Notes under the pieces: generated by a model | What the model was told of the DNA's origin: nothing | Seen by the model: only the letters and a program-made list of their open reading frames with translations | Databases searched by the model: none | NCBI GenBank assembly: GCA_025061835.1 | Contig: JANXAC010000003.1 | Coordinates: 52,120 to 116,119 of the forward strand | Source of the DNA: Spirochaetota bacterium | GTDB taxonomy: Bacteria; Spirochaetota; Brevinematia; DTOW01 | Reading direction: 5' to 3' | DNA: 64,000 nucleotides | Part shown: positions 34,116 to 45,059 of the stretch, in pieces | How the letters are laid out: each line of letters starts with the position of its first letter | Numbering within the stretch: position 1 is the first letter of the stretch | Translations under genes and position numbers: made by a program

Positions 34116-35297
34116 ATGAGTAGTCAATCTACGAATTTATCTAGAATTTCTACCATAGATGATAAAGAACAAAGATTTATATCAATTGATATTCTAAGAG
34201 CATTATCCATAGTTCTTATGGTCATAATTCACTCTGTAATATATACATCTTCCGGAGGGGATTATGATCAAACTTTGTATTTTGTTGTTAATAGCGCTAT
34301 TGGTGTGATACCTGCACCTCTATTTGTGTTTCTTATGGGTATGAGCTTATCTATTATGGCTTATAGATGGAAGCAACTAGGCTTAAGTGAATCTAGGATT
34401 ACAGTATCACTCATTATTAGGGGTTTTTTAATATTCACTATTGGTTTAGTTTTTGCTGGTGCTGTTTGGGGTATTAAGTTCATATTTATATGGGACATAC
34501 TTACATTACTGGGTTTCTCAACAATACTACTAACTTTAATTAGGAACTGGAATAGTATAGTTTTGACAATATTAGCATTAATAATTGTCCTAGTTGCACC
34601 AATACTTAGGCAACTTTTTGGTTATCCAAAGTTTTGGGAATATGACGAGTATCAACCACCTATTGTTTTGGAAGAGATAATAGGAGGTTTTTTACTCAAC
34701 GGATACTTTCCTGTTTTACCTTGGGTTTCGTTTGCAATACTCGGATATGTTGTTGGTAGGTTTGTTCTTCTTAATGAGAATGAGAATATAAGAGAGAGAA
34801 ACAGAAGGGTGCTTATAATTTTCGGGATATCCTTTATAGTCTCTGGCTTTTTGGCTTTTGGAGTTGGTAGCTTGTTGAGTGAAGGATTTGTAAAAGCATA
34901 CCTGATGGAACTTGAGTTTTATCATTTGAGTTTTACGATGTTCCTCATACTACTTGGTATATGTTTCATACTTTTTTGGGTTTTGCATATAATGTTAGAT
35001 CTTAAGAAGGTGGAATACAGATGGTTCTATCCGTTCAGAGTGTATAGTCTTTTCTCTCTTACTGTCTATATTTTGCATCATATACCGATAGTTTTGATAC
35101 CTAGAATTGTAGGATGGATACAGTTTGGTGATGATTACTACTATTACAAGAATATTTTTTCAGCTCTTGAGGGATTGTTGATAGGACTTACACTGGTTGT
35201 TATCTTTTATCAACTTTTGGTATTATGGAATAAGTTCAGTGGTAAGTTTAGCTTTGAGTGGGTTATAAGAAGTATATACAAATATCCGGTTCGCTAA
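34116..35297 (+). CDS. Integral membrane acyltransferase-like protein (DUF1624/HGSNAT or acyltransferase-3 type)
   Basis: 393 residues with about ten membrane helices. The N-terminal signature FISIDILRALSIVLMVIIHS, followed by PLFVFLMGMSLSIM, matches the start of DUF1624/HGSNAT-like and acyltransferase-3 proteins, which move acyl groups across or onto envelope glycans. WDILTLLGFSTILLTLI and PVLPWVSFAILGYVVGR also fit DUF1624. The substrate is unknown. The first ~15 residues are Ser/Thr-rich and cytoplasmic. No Shine-Dalgarno site is evident. It is followed after 51 nt by a gene resembling the soluble part of a large membrane glycosyltransferase, so a role in envelope glycan modification is plausible but inferred. 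Confidence 0.65.
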   Translation: MSSQSTNLSRISTIDDKEQRFISIDILRALSIVLMVIIHSVIYTSSGGDYDQTLYFVVNSAIGVIPAPLFVFLMGMSLSIMAYRWKQLGLSESRITVSLIIRGFLIFTIGLVFAGAVWGIKFIFIWDILTLLGFSTILLTLIRNWNSIVLTILALIIVLVAPILRQLFGYPKFWEYDEYQPPIVLEEIIGGFLLNGYFPVLPWVSFAILGYVVGRFVLLNENENIRERNRRVLIIFGISFIVSGFLAFGVGSLLSEGFVKAYLMELEFYHLSFTMFLILLGICFILFWVLHIMLDLKKVEYRWFYPFRVYSLFSLTVYILHHIPIVLIPRIVGWIQFGDDYYYYKNIFSALEGLLIGLTLVVIFYQLLVLWNKFSGKFSFEWVIRSIYKYPVR

Positions 35298-35348
35298 TTG
35301 AAAGCGGAATGTAGATTTGATTAGTATTTATTCAGGAGTAAGAGGTAG

Positions 35349-37406
35349 ATGATTATGAAGAATATAATTGATATATCCTTAGGTGCCGTATTCTTTGTTA
35401 TGGTTGCTTTTACATATTTGCAGAATTACAAGTATAATGATAACTCAATGGATTGGCTTAATAACGATTACTCACTCGGGCTTATAAGGTCTGTCACTAC
35501 CAACACTGTTCTTATGACTGAGGGTGGTGATAACCAAGTTTTTGGGCTGGCTTACTTCCAGATGGTTGAGTTTAAAAGACCTGATGTTGTCTGCTACGAC
35601 CAAAAGGGGAATGTTTTTAAAAGGATTTATGGAGACTTGAGATACTTACCATTTCAAAACCTTCAACTTAGGATGGATGTAGTTGATTACAACATTATAA
35701 ATGGTTTTGAGCCATTTTACAAAGGTGAACTTAGGACAAAGGGAGAACCAACTTTTGAAGAGTATAAGTTCAAGGATCAGGTTGGTAAGAAAAACGTTTA
35801 CATGACCTGGACTGGAAAAGAACTCTGGAAGTATGGAGATTACTACTACAAGCAGTATGGAATGATGTATAAGGTTAGCGATTCAAAATACTTCATAGTT
35901 GACAAACTTAAGGAATATAAATCACTTCCAATAGATTATGTAAGTTCAATCTACAAGAGTTTGCTTATCCCTAACATTGATGCACAGAAAGTGTTTGAAT
36001 TAACGAGAGTTTTGGAATACGAAGGGTATGTGAAGATAGAGACTAACAGAGTAATTCCAAAAAAAGAGTTTGTATATACTGGTGGTAAGAATGGAAAACT
36101 TCTGTTCAATGAGATAGTAAAGAGAGTTGTGTATGAAGAATCCCTCAAAGGCTTGGTTGTAGATCAAGTTTCGTACAACAACTTAATTCCTATAATAAGA
36201 GCAAGAGCAGAGAGTATTTACAAAGTTGTTTTCAATCAAGTTTTGGGTATCCTTTCTAAAGAGGGATACATAACGGTAAAGGGCGATAGAATATACTTCC
36301 TGAAAGATTATGAACATCCTAATGGCTTAGATACTATGGATTACTACAACTACTACAAGCAGAGATGGACGCAGACACCAGTTTCAGTATGGTGGGACTA
36401 CCTTACGAAAGAGATAGCATCTTCTTTCAACTACTCTCTTGCAAAATACTATTTTGATAAGATGTCTGAATACAAAAACGTAACAAACATAGTAGAACCT
36501 ACAGTAAGGAGTAATCTCTTGAATTTGATAGCAGAGTATAAAGAAATGATACCTAAATACCTTGATGAAGCAGTTAAGTATGGTTCGGATATGGCACCAA
36601 TGCTGTTTAATAGTGCTATGTTGTATTATCAGATGTCCAAATACTACCTGGAAGATAAAGATATAGAGAAGTCAAAGCAATATTTTCTCAAGGCTCTTGA
36701 TTTACTACGCGAGGCAATAAGAGTTGATATGTTCGCATCGTATGCTTTCATAAGATTTGGAGTTTTGGCTTTGGAATACGCTAATTCTTTTGCTTCACCA
36801 GAGGAGGAAGGAAGATATTTAGATGAAGTGAAAGTCTATTGTGATACTTTGATTAAAAACCTAAGTTATAGAAGACAATACGGAGGAGACCCTAAAAAAG
36901 CACCGGAATACAACGATTTAAACCTACTCAAAAATATATCCGATAGGTTCAAATCAACTCCAAAATCAAATATCGTCCAGTATGAGATGTTGGTTCAAAC
37001 TACAACTGATGATGCTCAGAAAGCACAACTATACTTACAGTTAGCAAATATGTATCTAGCCAGATTTTCAGGTATTGATGTTCAGATGTTGAATAAGTCA
37101 AAGAGTGCTATGGAGAATTATATCAAATTCTCCAAGAATAAGGACCTAATGTTCTATATGGGAGTTATTAACTACTATATCTCAATAAGAGACTTTAAGA
37201 GTTCGTATGAATATGGACTTGAGGGGCTTAGGAAGGTTAAGGATAATGCAAAGTATCTCTATTTTGCTGTTGCCTTCTCCGCTGATAATCTTGGTAAGAG
37301 GGATGAAGCGCTGAGGTACTATTCAGAATTTGTTGACTCTTGGACTGGTCCTAATACTCAGGAATACAACTACGCTATACAGAGGATCAGTGCTCTCAAA
37401 AAATAG
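35349..37406 (+). CDS. Membrane-anchored periplasmic protein resembling the soluble part of DUF2723 (GT117-like) proteins, with TPR-like tail
   Basis: 685 residues. One N-terminal membrane segment (IIDISLGAVFFVMVAFTYLQ) is followed by a soluble part. The segment TNTVLMTEGGDNQVFGLAYFQMVEFKRPDV is very like the post-membrane part of DUF2723 proteins (a T-x-G-D-N motif, then a Y-x-Q/R-P-D-V pattern). Residues ~400-685 are helical repeats of TPR type (AMLYYQMSKYYLED, EALRYYSEFVD). The multi-helix membrane half of DUF2723 is missing, so this may be a detached module or a distant relative. Two in-frame ATGs (35349 and 35355) follow AGAGG; either may be used. The next gene begins 10 nt downstream. 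Confidence 0.5.
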   Translation: MIMKNIIDISLGAVFFVMVAFTYLQNYKYNDNSMDWLNNDYSLGLIRSVTTNTVLMTEGGDNQVFGLAYFQMVEFKRPDVVCYDQKGNVFKRIYGDLRYLPFQNLQLRMDVVDYNIINGFEPFYKGELRTKGEPTFEEYKFKDQVGKKNVYMTWTGKELWKYGDYYYKQYGMMYKVSDSKYFIVDKLKEYKSLPIDYVSSIYKSLLIPNIDAQKVFELTRVLEYEGYVKIETNRVIPKKEFVYTGGKNGKLLFNEIVKRVVYEESLKGLVVDQVSYNNLIPIIRARAESIYKVVFNQVLGILSKEGYITVKGDRIYFLKDYEHPNGLDTMDYYNYYKQRWTQTPVSVWWDYLTKEIASSFNYSLAKYYFDKMSEYKNVTNIVEPTVRSNLLNLIAEYKEMIPKYLDEAVKYGSDMAPMLFNSAMLYYQMSKYYLEDKDIEKSKQYFLKALDLLREAIRVDMFASYAFIRFGVLALEYANSFASPEEEGRYLDEVKVYCDTLIKNLSYRRQYGGDPKKAPEYNDLNLLKNISDRFKSTPKSNIVQYEMLVQTTTDDAQKAQLYLQLANMYLARFSGIDVQMLNKSKSAMENYIKFSKNKDLMFYMGVINYYISIRDFKSSYEYGLEGLRKVKDNAKYLYFAVAFSADNLGKRDEALRYYSEFVDSWTGPNTQEYNYAIQRISALKK

Positions 37407-37416
37407 GAGGTTATTT

Positions 37417-37791
37417 ATGAGTAATGCGTTGAGGTGGTATTTTGTATTTGTTGGTATTTTCGTATCACTTGTTGTTGTGTTGGCGATACTTCAGTTGATA
37501 CCTTCAACATCGTTGGAGCCTTCTTACAGATATATACACAGATACGAAAGTTTTGTAAGACTTTTGAATGAAAATGAAAGAAAATTGTTTTTTGAGAAGA
37601 AATATGAAGAGTGTGCTAGAATGCTTGATGATAGAATATCTAGAGATGAGAGCTTAAAAAAGCAGATACAGAAAATAAAAGAATTTGAGGCTATAGATGT
37701 GTTCCCAACACCTTTAGTGCTTGAATACTTTGGCTACTATGTTTATAACGAAGTTATAAAATACAACCCTAACTACAAGTTTGTTGAGTAG
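37417..37791 (+). CDS. Small membrane-anchored hypothetical protein
   Basis: 124 residues from the ATG with AGGAGG seven bases upstream; an open frame extends back to 37330 but that part overlaps the previous gene. Residues ~7-28 form one membrane helix (YFVFVGIFVSLVVVLAIL). The remainder is helical and charged (LLNENERKLFFEKKYEECARML) and resembles a short TPR-like pair, ending NPNYKFVE. It is translated right after the DUF2723-like gene and probably forms part of the same envelope complex. I do not recognise the family. Confidence 0.6.
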   Translation: MSNALRWYFVFVGIFVSLVVVLAILQLIPSTSLEPSYRYIHRYESFVRLLNENERKLFFEKKYEECARMLDDRISRDESLKKQIQKIKEFEAIDVFPTPLVLEYFGYYVYNEVIKYNPNYKFVE

Positions 37792-39376
<1,585 letters not shown>

Positions 39377-39566
39377 TGCTTAGTTTTGAATTGGAACTCT
39401 TGAAGTCTAGATTAATTTAAATTTCATTACAGCAAATTGACTTCATAACTTCTGTGCGTACTTTATTTCAGATTGTGTTTTGTCTGGTCGTTTCGGATAG
39501 ATTTTGTTTATCTTCAAAACTTCTGGTTATGAAGGAGGTTTTTGAATAGACTAGTTTTTGTTATCA

Positions 39567-40853
39567 CTAGTCTGCTATTGCGGTAGTAACATCTTCTTCG
39601 TTTATGTTTGTAATTTTGACAAAACTGAACTCGTTTCTAGTCAAATCCTTACCTCTGTAGAATACTCTTAAATAATTATCTGCGTATCCATACATTCCAC
39701 CGTTATAGTCTTCTTCTGGTAGTATTCTAATTTCTCTACCTAGAAATCTACTCTTAAATTGTTTTGATAATTCTTTGACGACGCCGAAGAGTATTTTCTC
39801 TCTTTCTTTTTTAACTTTCTCATCTGTTTGGTCTGGCATAACGGAAGCAGGAGTTCCTCTTCTTGGTGAGAATGGGAAGATGTGTAGTCTAAAGAAACCT
39901 ACTTTACTAACGGTGTCAATGGTCTTCTCAAAGTCTTCATTTGTTTCTCCCGGGAAACCAACAATCACATCACCACTGAACCCAAAGTCTTCATTGTATT
40001 TTCTTGCTGTTTCGGATAGCCTTATAAGGTCAGAGGAAGTATAGTTCCTTCTCATCATCCTTATTACACGGTCAGAGCCACTCTGGATAGAGATGTGTAA
40101 GTGAGGTGTAAGTTTTCCATCCTTCACAAGTTCAAGTATTCTGTAATCAAACTCATCAGGCATAATGGACGAGAGTCTTATTCTGAAGTCTCCTTTAGTT
40201 TTGTTTAGTTCAATCAGTAGGTCTCGTAATGTATGTCCAGACCAATTGTAACTTGTTATATTAACTCCTGTTATAACTATCTCTTTGTATCCAAGTTCAA
40301 GAAGTTTCTTAAACCTTCTTACAACTTCTTCAAACTCAAGTGATACGCTTCCACCCCTTGCAAAAGGCACTTTACAGAATGAACACATCCTATTACATCC
40401 ATCTTGTATCTTCAAGAATGCTCTTGTCCTACCTAGAAACGACTCTGGCTCAAACTCAAATCTGTCTCTCTTTTTTGGTTTAACACTTTCAACATTTAGA
40501 TATCCTCTTGATAAGTAGGATTGAATAATCTCTGGTATCTTATACTTCATTTTGTTGTCAACAACGCAATCAACGAAGTTATACTGAACTATTCTTTCTT
40601 TGTCTGTCTGTGCAAAGCAACCTGTGACGATAAATTTTATTTCCTTGTTGTTCTTAAGTTTTCCAATCTTTTTGATGAATTTAATTCCTTTTTTATCCGC
40701 AGTATCCGTAACGGTGCAAGAGTTGAATATTACTATATCTGCTTCTTCAAGGTTATCAACATAGTTTAAACCTAGATTGTTGAGTTTGGTTGAAATTGCA
40801 GAACTCTCAAACTGGTTTAACTTACATCCATGTGTAACTATGGAATATTTCAT
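39567..40853 (-). CDS. mtaB: tRNA threonylcarbamoyladenosine methylthiotransferase MtaB
   Basis: Radical-SAM enzyme that adds a methylthio group to t6A37 of tRNA. 428 residues. The N-terminal UPF0004 domain starts YSIVTHGCKLNQFESSAI (first cluster cysteine), with further cysteines in NSCTVT and VTGCFAQ. The radical-SAM C-x3-C-x2-C motif is DGCNRMCSFCKVPFARGG, followed by GDVIVGFPGETNEDF and a C-terminal TRAM domain. The H-G-C-K-L-N start and R-G-x-x-S signature point to MtaB rather than MiaB or RimO. There is no Shine-Dalgarno site; TATAAT/TATATT lie 8-14 nt before the ATG. The stop codon lies in an imperfect hairpin. Confidence 0.9.
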   Translation of the reverse strand: MKYSIVTHGCKLNQFESSAISTKLNNLGLNYVDNLEEADIVIFNSCTVTDTADKKGIKFIKKIGKLKNNKEIKFIVTGCFAQTDKERIVQYNFVDCVVDNKMKYKIPEIIQSYLSRGYLNVESVKPKKRDRFEFEPESFLGRTRAFLKIQDGCNRMCSFCKVPFARGGSVSLEFEEVVRRFKKLLELGYKEIVITGVNITSYNWSGHTLRDLLIELNKTKGDFRIRLSSIMPDEFDYRILELVKDGKLTPHLHISIQSGSDRVIRMMRRNYTSSDLIRLSETARKYNEDFGFSGDVIVGFPGETNEDFEKTIDTVSKVGFFRLHIFPFSPRRGTPASVMPDQTDEKVKKEREKILFGVVKELSKQFKSRFLGREIRILPEEDYNGGMYGYADNYLRVFYRGKDLTRNEFSFVKITNINEEDVTTAIAD

Positions 40854-40861
40854 ACAACATT

Positions 40862-40898
40862 AATATAATTATAAACTCTTTGTTATGAATAAATTCAA
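40862..40898 (-). promoter_or_regulatory. Possible promoter of mtaB
   Basis: On the minus strand TTGAAT (40898-40893), 19 bp, TATAAT (40873-40868); a second possible -10, TATATT, lies at 40867-40862, 8 nt before the ATG. Spacing is long, so the call is tentative. Confidence 0.35.
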
Positions 40899-40924
40899 GA
40901 ACCATTCAAGCGGGTTAATCAAAC

Positions 40925-40953
40925 TTTGTAAATCATAGATAGTATAGTATAAT
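40925..40953 (+). promoter_or_regulatory. Promoter of fliP
   Basis: TTTGTA (40925-40930), 17 bp, consensus TATAAT (40948-40953). The predicted leader is about 46 nt. Confidence 0.5.
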
Positions 40954-41005
40954 GCCCATAACTCCGAGTTGGAAAGACAATATTAGTTTTCTGTAAAATA
41001 GGTTT

Positions 41006-41755
41006 ATGAAATTGGTAAAGTTGATACCATTTTCTATAGTCATAGTTTTGTTGCTTACGACTGTTGTTTCTGCTCAAGTTCCTTTACCTAGATTTACCAT
41101 AGGTGTTGATGAGGCAAGGACTCCACAGGAAGTTTCGGTATCTCTTCAGATACTTCTTCTTCTCACAATCTTATCTCTAGCACCGTCAATACTGATAATG
41201 TTAACATCTTTCATAAGAGTGTATATCGTATTAGCGTTCATTCCTAGAGCGTTGACTACACAGAATATTCCACCAAACCAAGTCCTTATAGGACTTGCGC
41301 TATTTATAACGCTATATATAATGTGGCCTATCTTCACAAAATCCTACAATGAAGGTATAAAGCCATACATAGATGGTAAAATGAGTATTGAAAAGGCGTT
41401 TGATAACACGATGAAACCGATAAGAGAGTTTATGTTCAGGCAGACGAATGAGAAGTATATCTATCAATTCATTAAGATTGCAAACCTTCCGAGACCTGCT
41501 ACGAGGGATGATGTCCCTACTCATGTTCTTATACCTGCTTACATAGTTAATGAACTTACGGTGTCATTTTATATGGGTGCTATATTGTTGATACCATTTC
41601 TCATAATAGATATAGTAGTTTCAAGCATACTGATATCTATGGGTATGTTTTTCTTACCACCTGTTGTAATTTCCTTTCCAATAAAGATAATATTTTTCTT
41701 CTTGATAGATGGCTGGGCTTTAACTATAAACAAAGTTGTTTTGAGTTTCTTCTAA
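41006..41755 (+). CDS. fliP: Flagellar export apparatus protein FliP
   Basis: Core membrane component of the flagellar type III export gate. 249 residues: signal peptide ending VVSA, then the FliP-specific segments LQILLLLTILSLAPSILIMLTSFIR and FIPRALTTQNIPPNQVLIGLAL (in pieces), a periplasmic loop, and the C-terminal HVLIPAYIVNELTVSFYMGA and IDIVVSSILISMGMFFLPP stretches. Only a weak AGG lies near the ATG. No other flagellar gene is next to it, although fliP is usually in a cluster with fliO, fliQ, fliR and flhB. Its presence implies a flagellum, consistent with a spirochaete. The aldolase gene follows after 4 nt. Confidence 0.92.
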   Translation: MKLVKLIPFSIVIVLLLTTVVSAQVPLPRFTIGVDEARTPQEVSVSLQILLLLTILSLAPSILIMLTSFIRVYIVLAFIPRALTTQNIPPNQVLIGLALFITLYIMWPIFTKSYNEGIKPYIDGKMSIEKAFDNTMKPIREFMFRQTNEKYIYQFIKIANLPRPATRDDVPTHVLIPAYIVNELTVSFYMGAILLIPFLIIDIVVSSILISMGMFFLPPVVISFPIKIIFFFLIDGWALTINKVVLSFF

Positions 41756-41759
41756 TGTT

Positions 41760-42338
41760 ATGGAAGAATTGATAAGAGAGATTGTAGAGGTATCAAAACT
41801 GATGTATAAGAAAGGCTACATAACTTCCAAGGAAGGTAATTTAAGTTATAGAGTTGAGGATAAGATAGTTATAACACCATCAGGAACTCCGAAGTTTAAC
41901 CTTAAGGAAGAGGATATTGTTGTTGTCAGTATTGATGACCTGAAAAGGGGAGTGAGAGGTAATGCTTCAAGTGAGGTTTTTACTCACCTTGAGTGTTATT
42001 TGACTAGTGAGGATGTGAAGTGTGTGCTACATGCTCATCCTGAAAACACTATAGTTCTTGACCTTCTTGGATACAATTTTAAAACAAAATTGCTTGCGGA
42101 AGCAGAATACTTTCTGGGAGACATCTACGTAACCGAATACGCAACACCTGGAACACCAGAAGGTGCGAATGTAGTAAGAGGAGTAGAGAATGATATTATC
42201 ATTCTACACAAACATGGTGTTATCATAAAGAGTAAAACGAACCTCTGGGATGCTTTTTACAGACTTGAGATACTTGAAAAGTATTCTGGTATTGTTTATA
42301 AGTATCTTCTTGCGAAAAACATAGATCAAGTTCTATAG
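41760..42338 (+). CDS. Class II aldolase/adducin-family protein (fuculose-phosphate-aldolase-like)
   Basis: 192 residues of the zinc-dependent class II aldolase/adducin fold. Seen: SKEGNLSYRV, TPSGTPKFNL, the glutamate in NASSEVFTHLECYL, the zinc ligands in VLHAHPENT, and a third histidine in ILHKHGVIIKSKT. Relatives cleave L-fuculose, L-rhamnulose or ribulose phosphates, or dehydrate methylthioribulose phosphate; the 192-residue length does not decide between them. Because ahcY of the methyl cycle is a few genes away, a methionine-salvage role is conceivable but unsupported. It starts 4 nt after the fliP stop with no Shine-Dalgarno site, implying translational coupling. Confidence 0.8.
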   Translation: MEELIREIVEVSKLMYKKGYITSKEGNLSYRVEDKIVITPSGTPKFNLKEEDIVVVSIDDLKRGVRGNASSEVFTHLECYLTSEDVKCVLHAHPENTIVLDLLGYNFKTKLLAEAEYFLGDIYVTEYATPGTPEGANVVRGVENDIIILHKHGVIIKSKTNLWDAFYRLEILEKYSGIVYKYLLAKNIDQVL

Positions 42339-42392
42339 GTGTTTTTGACGGAGTAGAGTTCCTTCGGATTTTTAGAGAGAATAGGGATAATG

Positions 42393-44816
42393 TTAGAACA
42401 ATCCTTGTATTGCGAACACGAATTGCCAGTTGTTGAAGAATTGATCGCTTAGGTATAGTCTTGGAGTGTTATCTTGGAACCTAAATTGTCTTGCCAAATA
42501 TATTCTTATTGGAAAACCCGGTATGTTTATCATAGCACCTATACCGAAACTACCGTAGTATCTATTTAGGTCAAAATTGTAATCCTCTGGTCTTGGGAAT
42601 GCATTACCAAGGTCTCCGAATAAAGTGCCCCAGAGTTCATTACCTATTATTGGTATTCTCAACTCTGTTGAGAAGAATGATTTTGCTCTACCTCTTATAC
42701 CATACCCTCCCCAACCTCTAAGTTCGTAATATCCGTCAAACCAGAATAGGTCCATTATTTCAAACTCAAGTCTTCCACTAAGTTGAGGGAACATAGCCCC
42801 GTGTGTAGTGTATAGAACCCACACAAGACTATATTCTTCCGTTATTGGTATAGCCTGATAGAATGAGAAACTTCCCGTTAGTTTTATGAACTCAAAAAAT
42901 CCACCTATTAAGTGTCCAACATAGTCAAGATACAATCCGCCATTTACGCCTTTAGAGGGCACAAGTGGGTTATTCCTACTGTCAAACGAGAAACTCAAGC
43001 TCAAGATACTTTTGAGTTTCCCCCTATACACTTCCCACCAGTTATCAACATATGTTAGGCTAAGTTCTTTTGATACACTAGCATCGTAAGGGTTGATGAA
43101 ACTTTTATTGTGAGTAATCGTTGAGTATATAGAGTATCCAACTCCTACATTGTAGTAGCTTCCTAGCCTTCTGCCTACATTTAACCCCAAACCTAATTTC
43201 GTCTGCCAGTATGTTCCGTTAGTGCTTTCAGGAATTCCGTTACTATCATCATCAACGATTATGTCTCTTACGAGGGTATTGTAGAAGTATATTGATGTTG
43301 AAAGCGAAAACAACGAGTCAAAGAGATATGGTTCTGTAAAGGATAGATTGATGCCCTGTTGATTTTGACCTATATCTACCTTGCCCTGTATCTTCTTACC
43401 TGTCCCGAATAGGTTGATGTGAGATATACTTCCGCCTAGAGTAAAACCACTAACAGATCCATAACCTGCTGATAGTGAGATGATACCAGTCCTACCTTCC
43501 TTCACCTTGAATATGAGGTCCATTATTCCTTCTGCTTCTCCTTCCTTAACTTCCCATTCAACTTTCTCAAAGTATTGTGTCATGTTGAGCCTTTCTACGC
43601 TTCTTTGTAGTTTATAGACAGTGAATATTTCCCCCTCTTTTACATCAAGTTCTCTTTCAATAACATATGTTTTAGTGTAGGTATTACCGACTACAAGTAT
43701 GCTTCCTATATGACCTATGTCACCTTCCTGTATCTCAACTTCTATATCAATAAATCTAATGCTTTCGTTCTTCTTTAGCTTTTTATCAACTCTAGTGAAA
43801 ATGTAACCCCTATCCCAATACATCCTACTTACACTGTATATCCACTTATCAACTTGATCCATCGCAAAAACATCACCTTTGAGAAGTTTAAACTTTTTTA
43901 GAATTTCGTTAGTGCTGAAAACCTTTATATCTCCTTTGATTTCAATACTACCAAAATAATATTTTTGTCCCTCTTCAATACCTATCGTTATGTAAATATG
44001 CTTTTCTATAAGGTTAGTTTGGTTATCGTAATGGTTACTTACAACGATGTTCGTAAATGAAATTTTAGACTCAATGAAACCTTTAGTATCGTAGAAGTAT
44101 TTTATCTTGTCAATATCCTTTGAAAACTTGTCAGGGTCAAAGTACCCTCTAACGATCGGTATTCCTATGAACTTAACCTCTTCCTTTGTATCCATAATTC
44201 CTTTCAAGTCTCCTTCGTTTATGTTGGAAATACCAGAGAATGTTATCTTCTTGACTATACTTCTAGGTCCTTCGTCTATGTCAAAGTTGAGTATTAGCTT
44301 ATTATTCTCTCTAGAGAATGAATGTCTTACAGTTGCATCTAGTAGTCCTTCCTCTCTATACTTTTGTCTTATAGCAAAGATTGAAGAGTATATCTTGTAT
44401 TCACTAACATAATCGCCTTTGTTTATGAACAAGACTTCTTTTATATCATCTGAACTCAAACTCTTGTTGCCGTTTATCTTTACCTCATCAATAACATCTG
44501 CTTCTTTACCAACTATGTAAATGTCAAGAAGTTTCTTATCTCTATCAACTATTGCATAGTCAATACTAAACTCATACAAAATACTCAATCTATATATATC
44601 TTTGGTCATCTGGATGACTTTGTCAAGGTCTAAAAAGTCTCCTTCTTTCAGAGTAATATTGTCTCTCAGAAGATTTTCTGCTTGCCTACTCATTTGAGAG
44701 AATACTATCTTGTTGATCTTATACCCCTGAATATCACTTAAGTTAGTTATGGGACTGGAAAATATGTAGGCAGCAAAGATGACTTTCAAGAGGAATATAA
44801 CTAGCACTCTTCGCAT
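42393..44816 (-). CDS. bamA: Outer-membrane protein assembly factor BamA
   Basis: Inserts beta-barrel proteins in the outer membrane. 807 residues: signal peptide (VIFLLKVIFAAYIFS), POTRA domains over residues ~25-420 (repeated patterns such as IDEVKINGNKSLSSDDIKEV, GHIGSILVVGNTYTKTYVIE), then a 16-strand barrel. The barrel contains LSFSFDSRNNPLVPSKG, the ELRGWGGYGIRGR region in place of the R-G-F motif, and FFSTELRIPI. The last residue is Phe (FAIQGLF), as usual for barrel proteins. It proves a diderm envelope. AGAGG precedes the ATG. The only promoter found lies ~240 nt upstream, giving a long leader. Confidence 0.92.
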   Translation of the reverse strand: MRRVLVIFLLKVIFAAYIFSSPITNLSDIQGYKINKIVFSQMSRQAENLLRDNITLKEGDFLDLDKVIQMTKDIYRLSILYEFSIDYAIVDRDKKLLDIYIVGKEADVIDEVKINGNKSLSSDDIKEVLFINKGDYVSEYKIYSSIFAIRQKYREEGLLDATVRHSFSRENNKLILNFDIDEGPRSIVKKITFSGISNINEGDLKGIMDTKEEVKFIGIPIVRGYFDPDKFSKDIDKIKYFYDTKGFIESKISFTNIVVSNHYDNQTNLIEKHIYITIGIEEGQKYYFGSIEIKGDIKVFSTNEILKKFKLLKGDVFAMDQVDKWIYSVSRMYWDRGYIFTRVDKKLKKNESIRFIDIEVEIQEGDIGHIGSILVVGNTYTKTYVIERELDVKEGEIFTVYKLQRSVERLNMTQYFEKVEWEVKEGEAEGIMDLIFKVKEGRTGIISLSAGYGSVSGFTLGGSISHINLFGTGKKIQGKVDIGQNQQGINLSFTEPYLFDSLFSLSTSIYFYNTLVRDIIVDDDSNGIPESTNGTYWQTKLGLGLNVGRRLGSYYNVGVGYSIYSTITHNKSFINPYDASVSKELSLTYVDNWWEVYRGKLKSILSLSFSFDSRNNPLVPSKGVNGGLYLDYVGHLIGGFFEFIKLTGSFSFYQAIPITEEYSLVWVLYTTHGAMFPQLSGRLEFEIMDLFWFDGYYELRGWGGYGIRGRAKSFFSTELRIPIIGNELWGTLFGDLGNAFPRPEDYNFDLNRYYGSFGIGAMINIPGFPIRIYLARQFRFQDNTPRLYLSDQFFNNWQFVFAIQGLF

Positions 44817-45053
44817 AACTTCAACCTCTTCGTAGTTTATGTATTCTAAACGAGAGTGCTCGTTTAATTAAAATTAACCTAAAATTACTCAATACAATAC
44901 GAAACTCGCGATCAAGATTGGTTTCTAGACGAGTAAATCTTTTCACTAGCGAATACATAAGTCTGGTATGAAACAGAATCTTGAACTAACGAAAACTATC
45001 TGGAACGAAGGTGAGTTAGCAAAAAGTTTAGAACTCTGATTATTCATCTAATC
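44817..45053 (-). other. Long 5' leader of bamA with hairpins
   Basis: About 237 nt without a gene between the predicted transcription start and the bamA ATG. It can form a hairpin AAACGAG/CTCGTTT (44848-44865, 4-nt loop) some 30 nt before the start codon, and a longer-range 8-bp stem TCAAGATT (44912-44919)/AATCTTGA (44977-44984). No known riboswitch class was recognised. Confidence 0.4.
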
Positions 45054-45059
45054 GGGATT

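Noticed and set aside
39532..39586. AAGGAGG followed by a TTG frame of 14 hydrophobic codons, like the start of a lipoprotein gene.
   Set aside because: Spacing is only 3 nt, the frame runs into mtaB antisense and stops at once; it may be a remnant but cannot be supported.
44848..44865. AAACGAG/CTCGTTT hairpin as a terminator for the FecCD gene.
   Set aside because: It lies 250 bp beyond that gene and after a predicted bamA promoter; it has no T-run. Kept as a leader hairpin.
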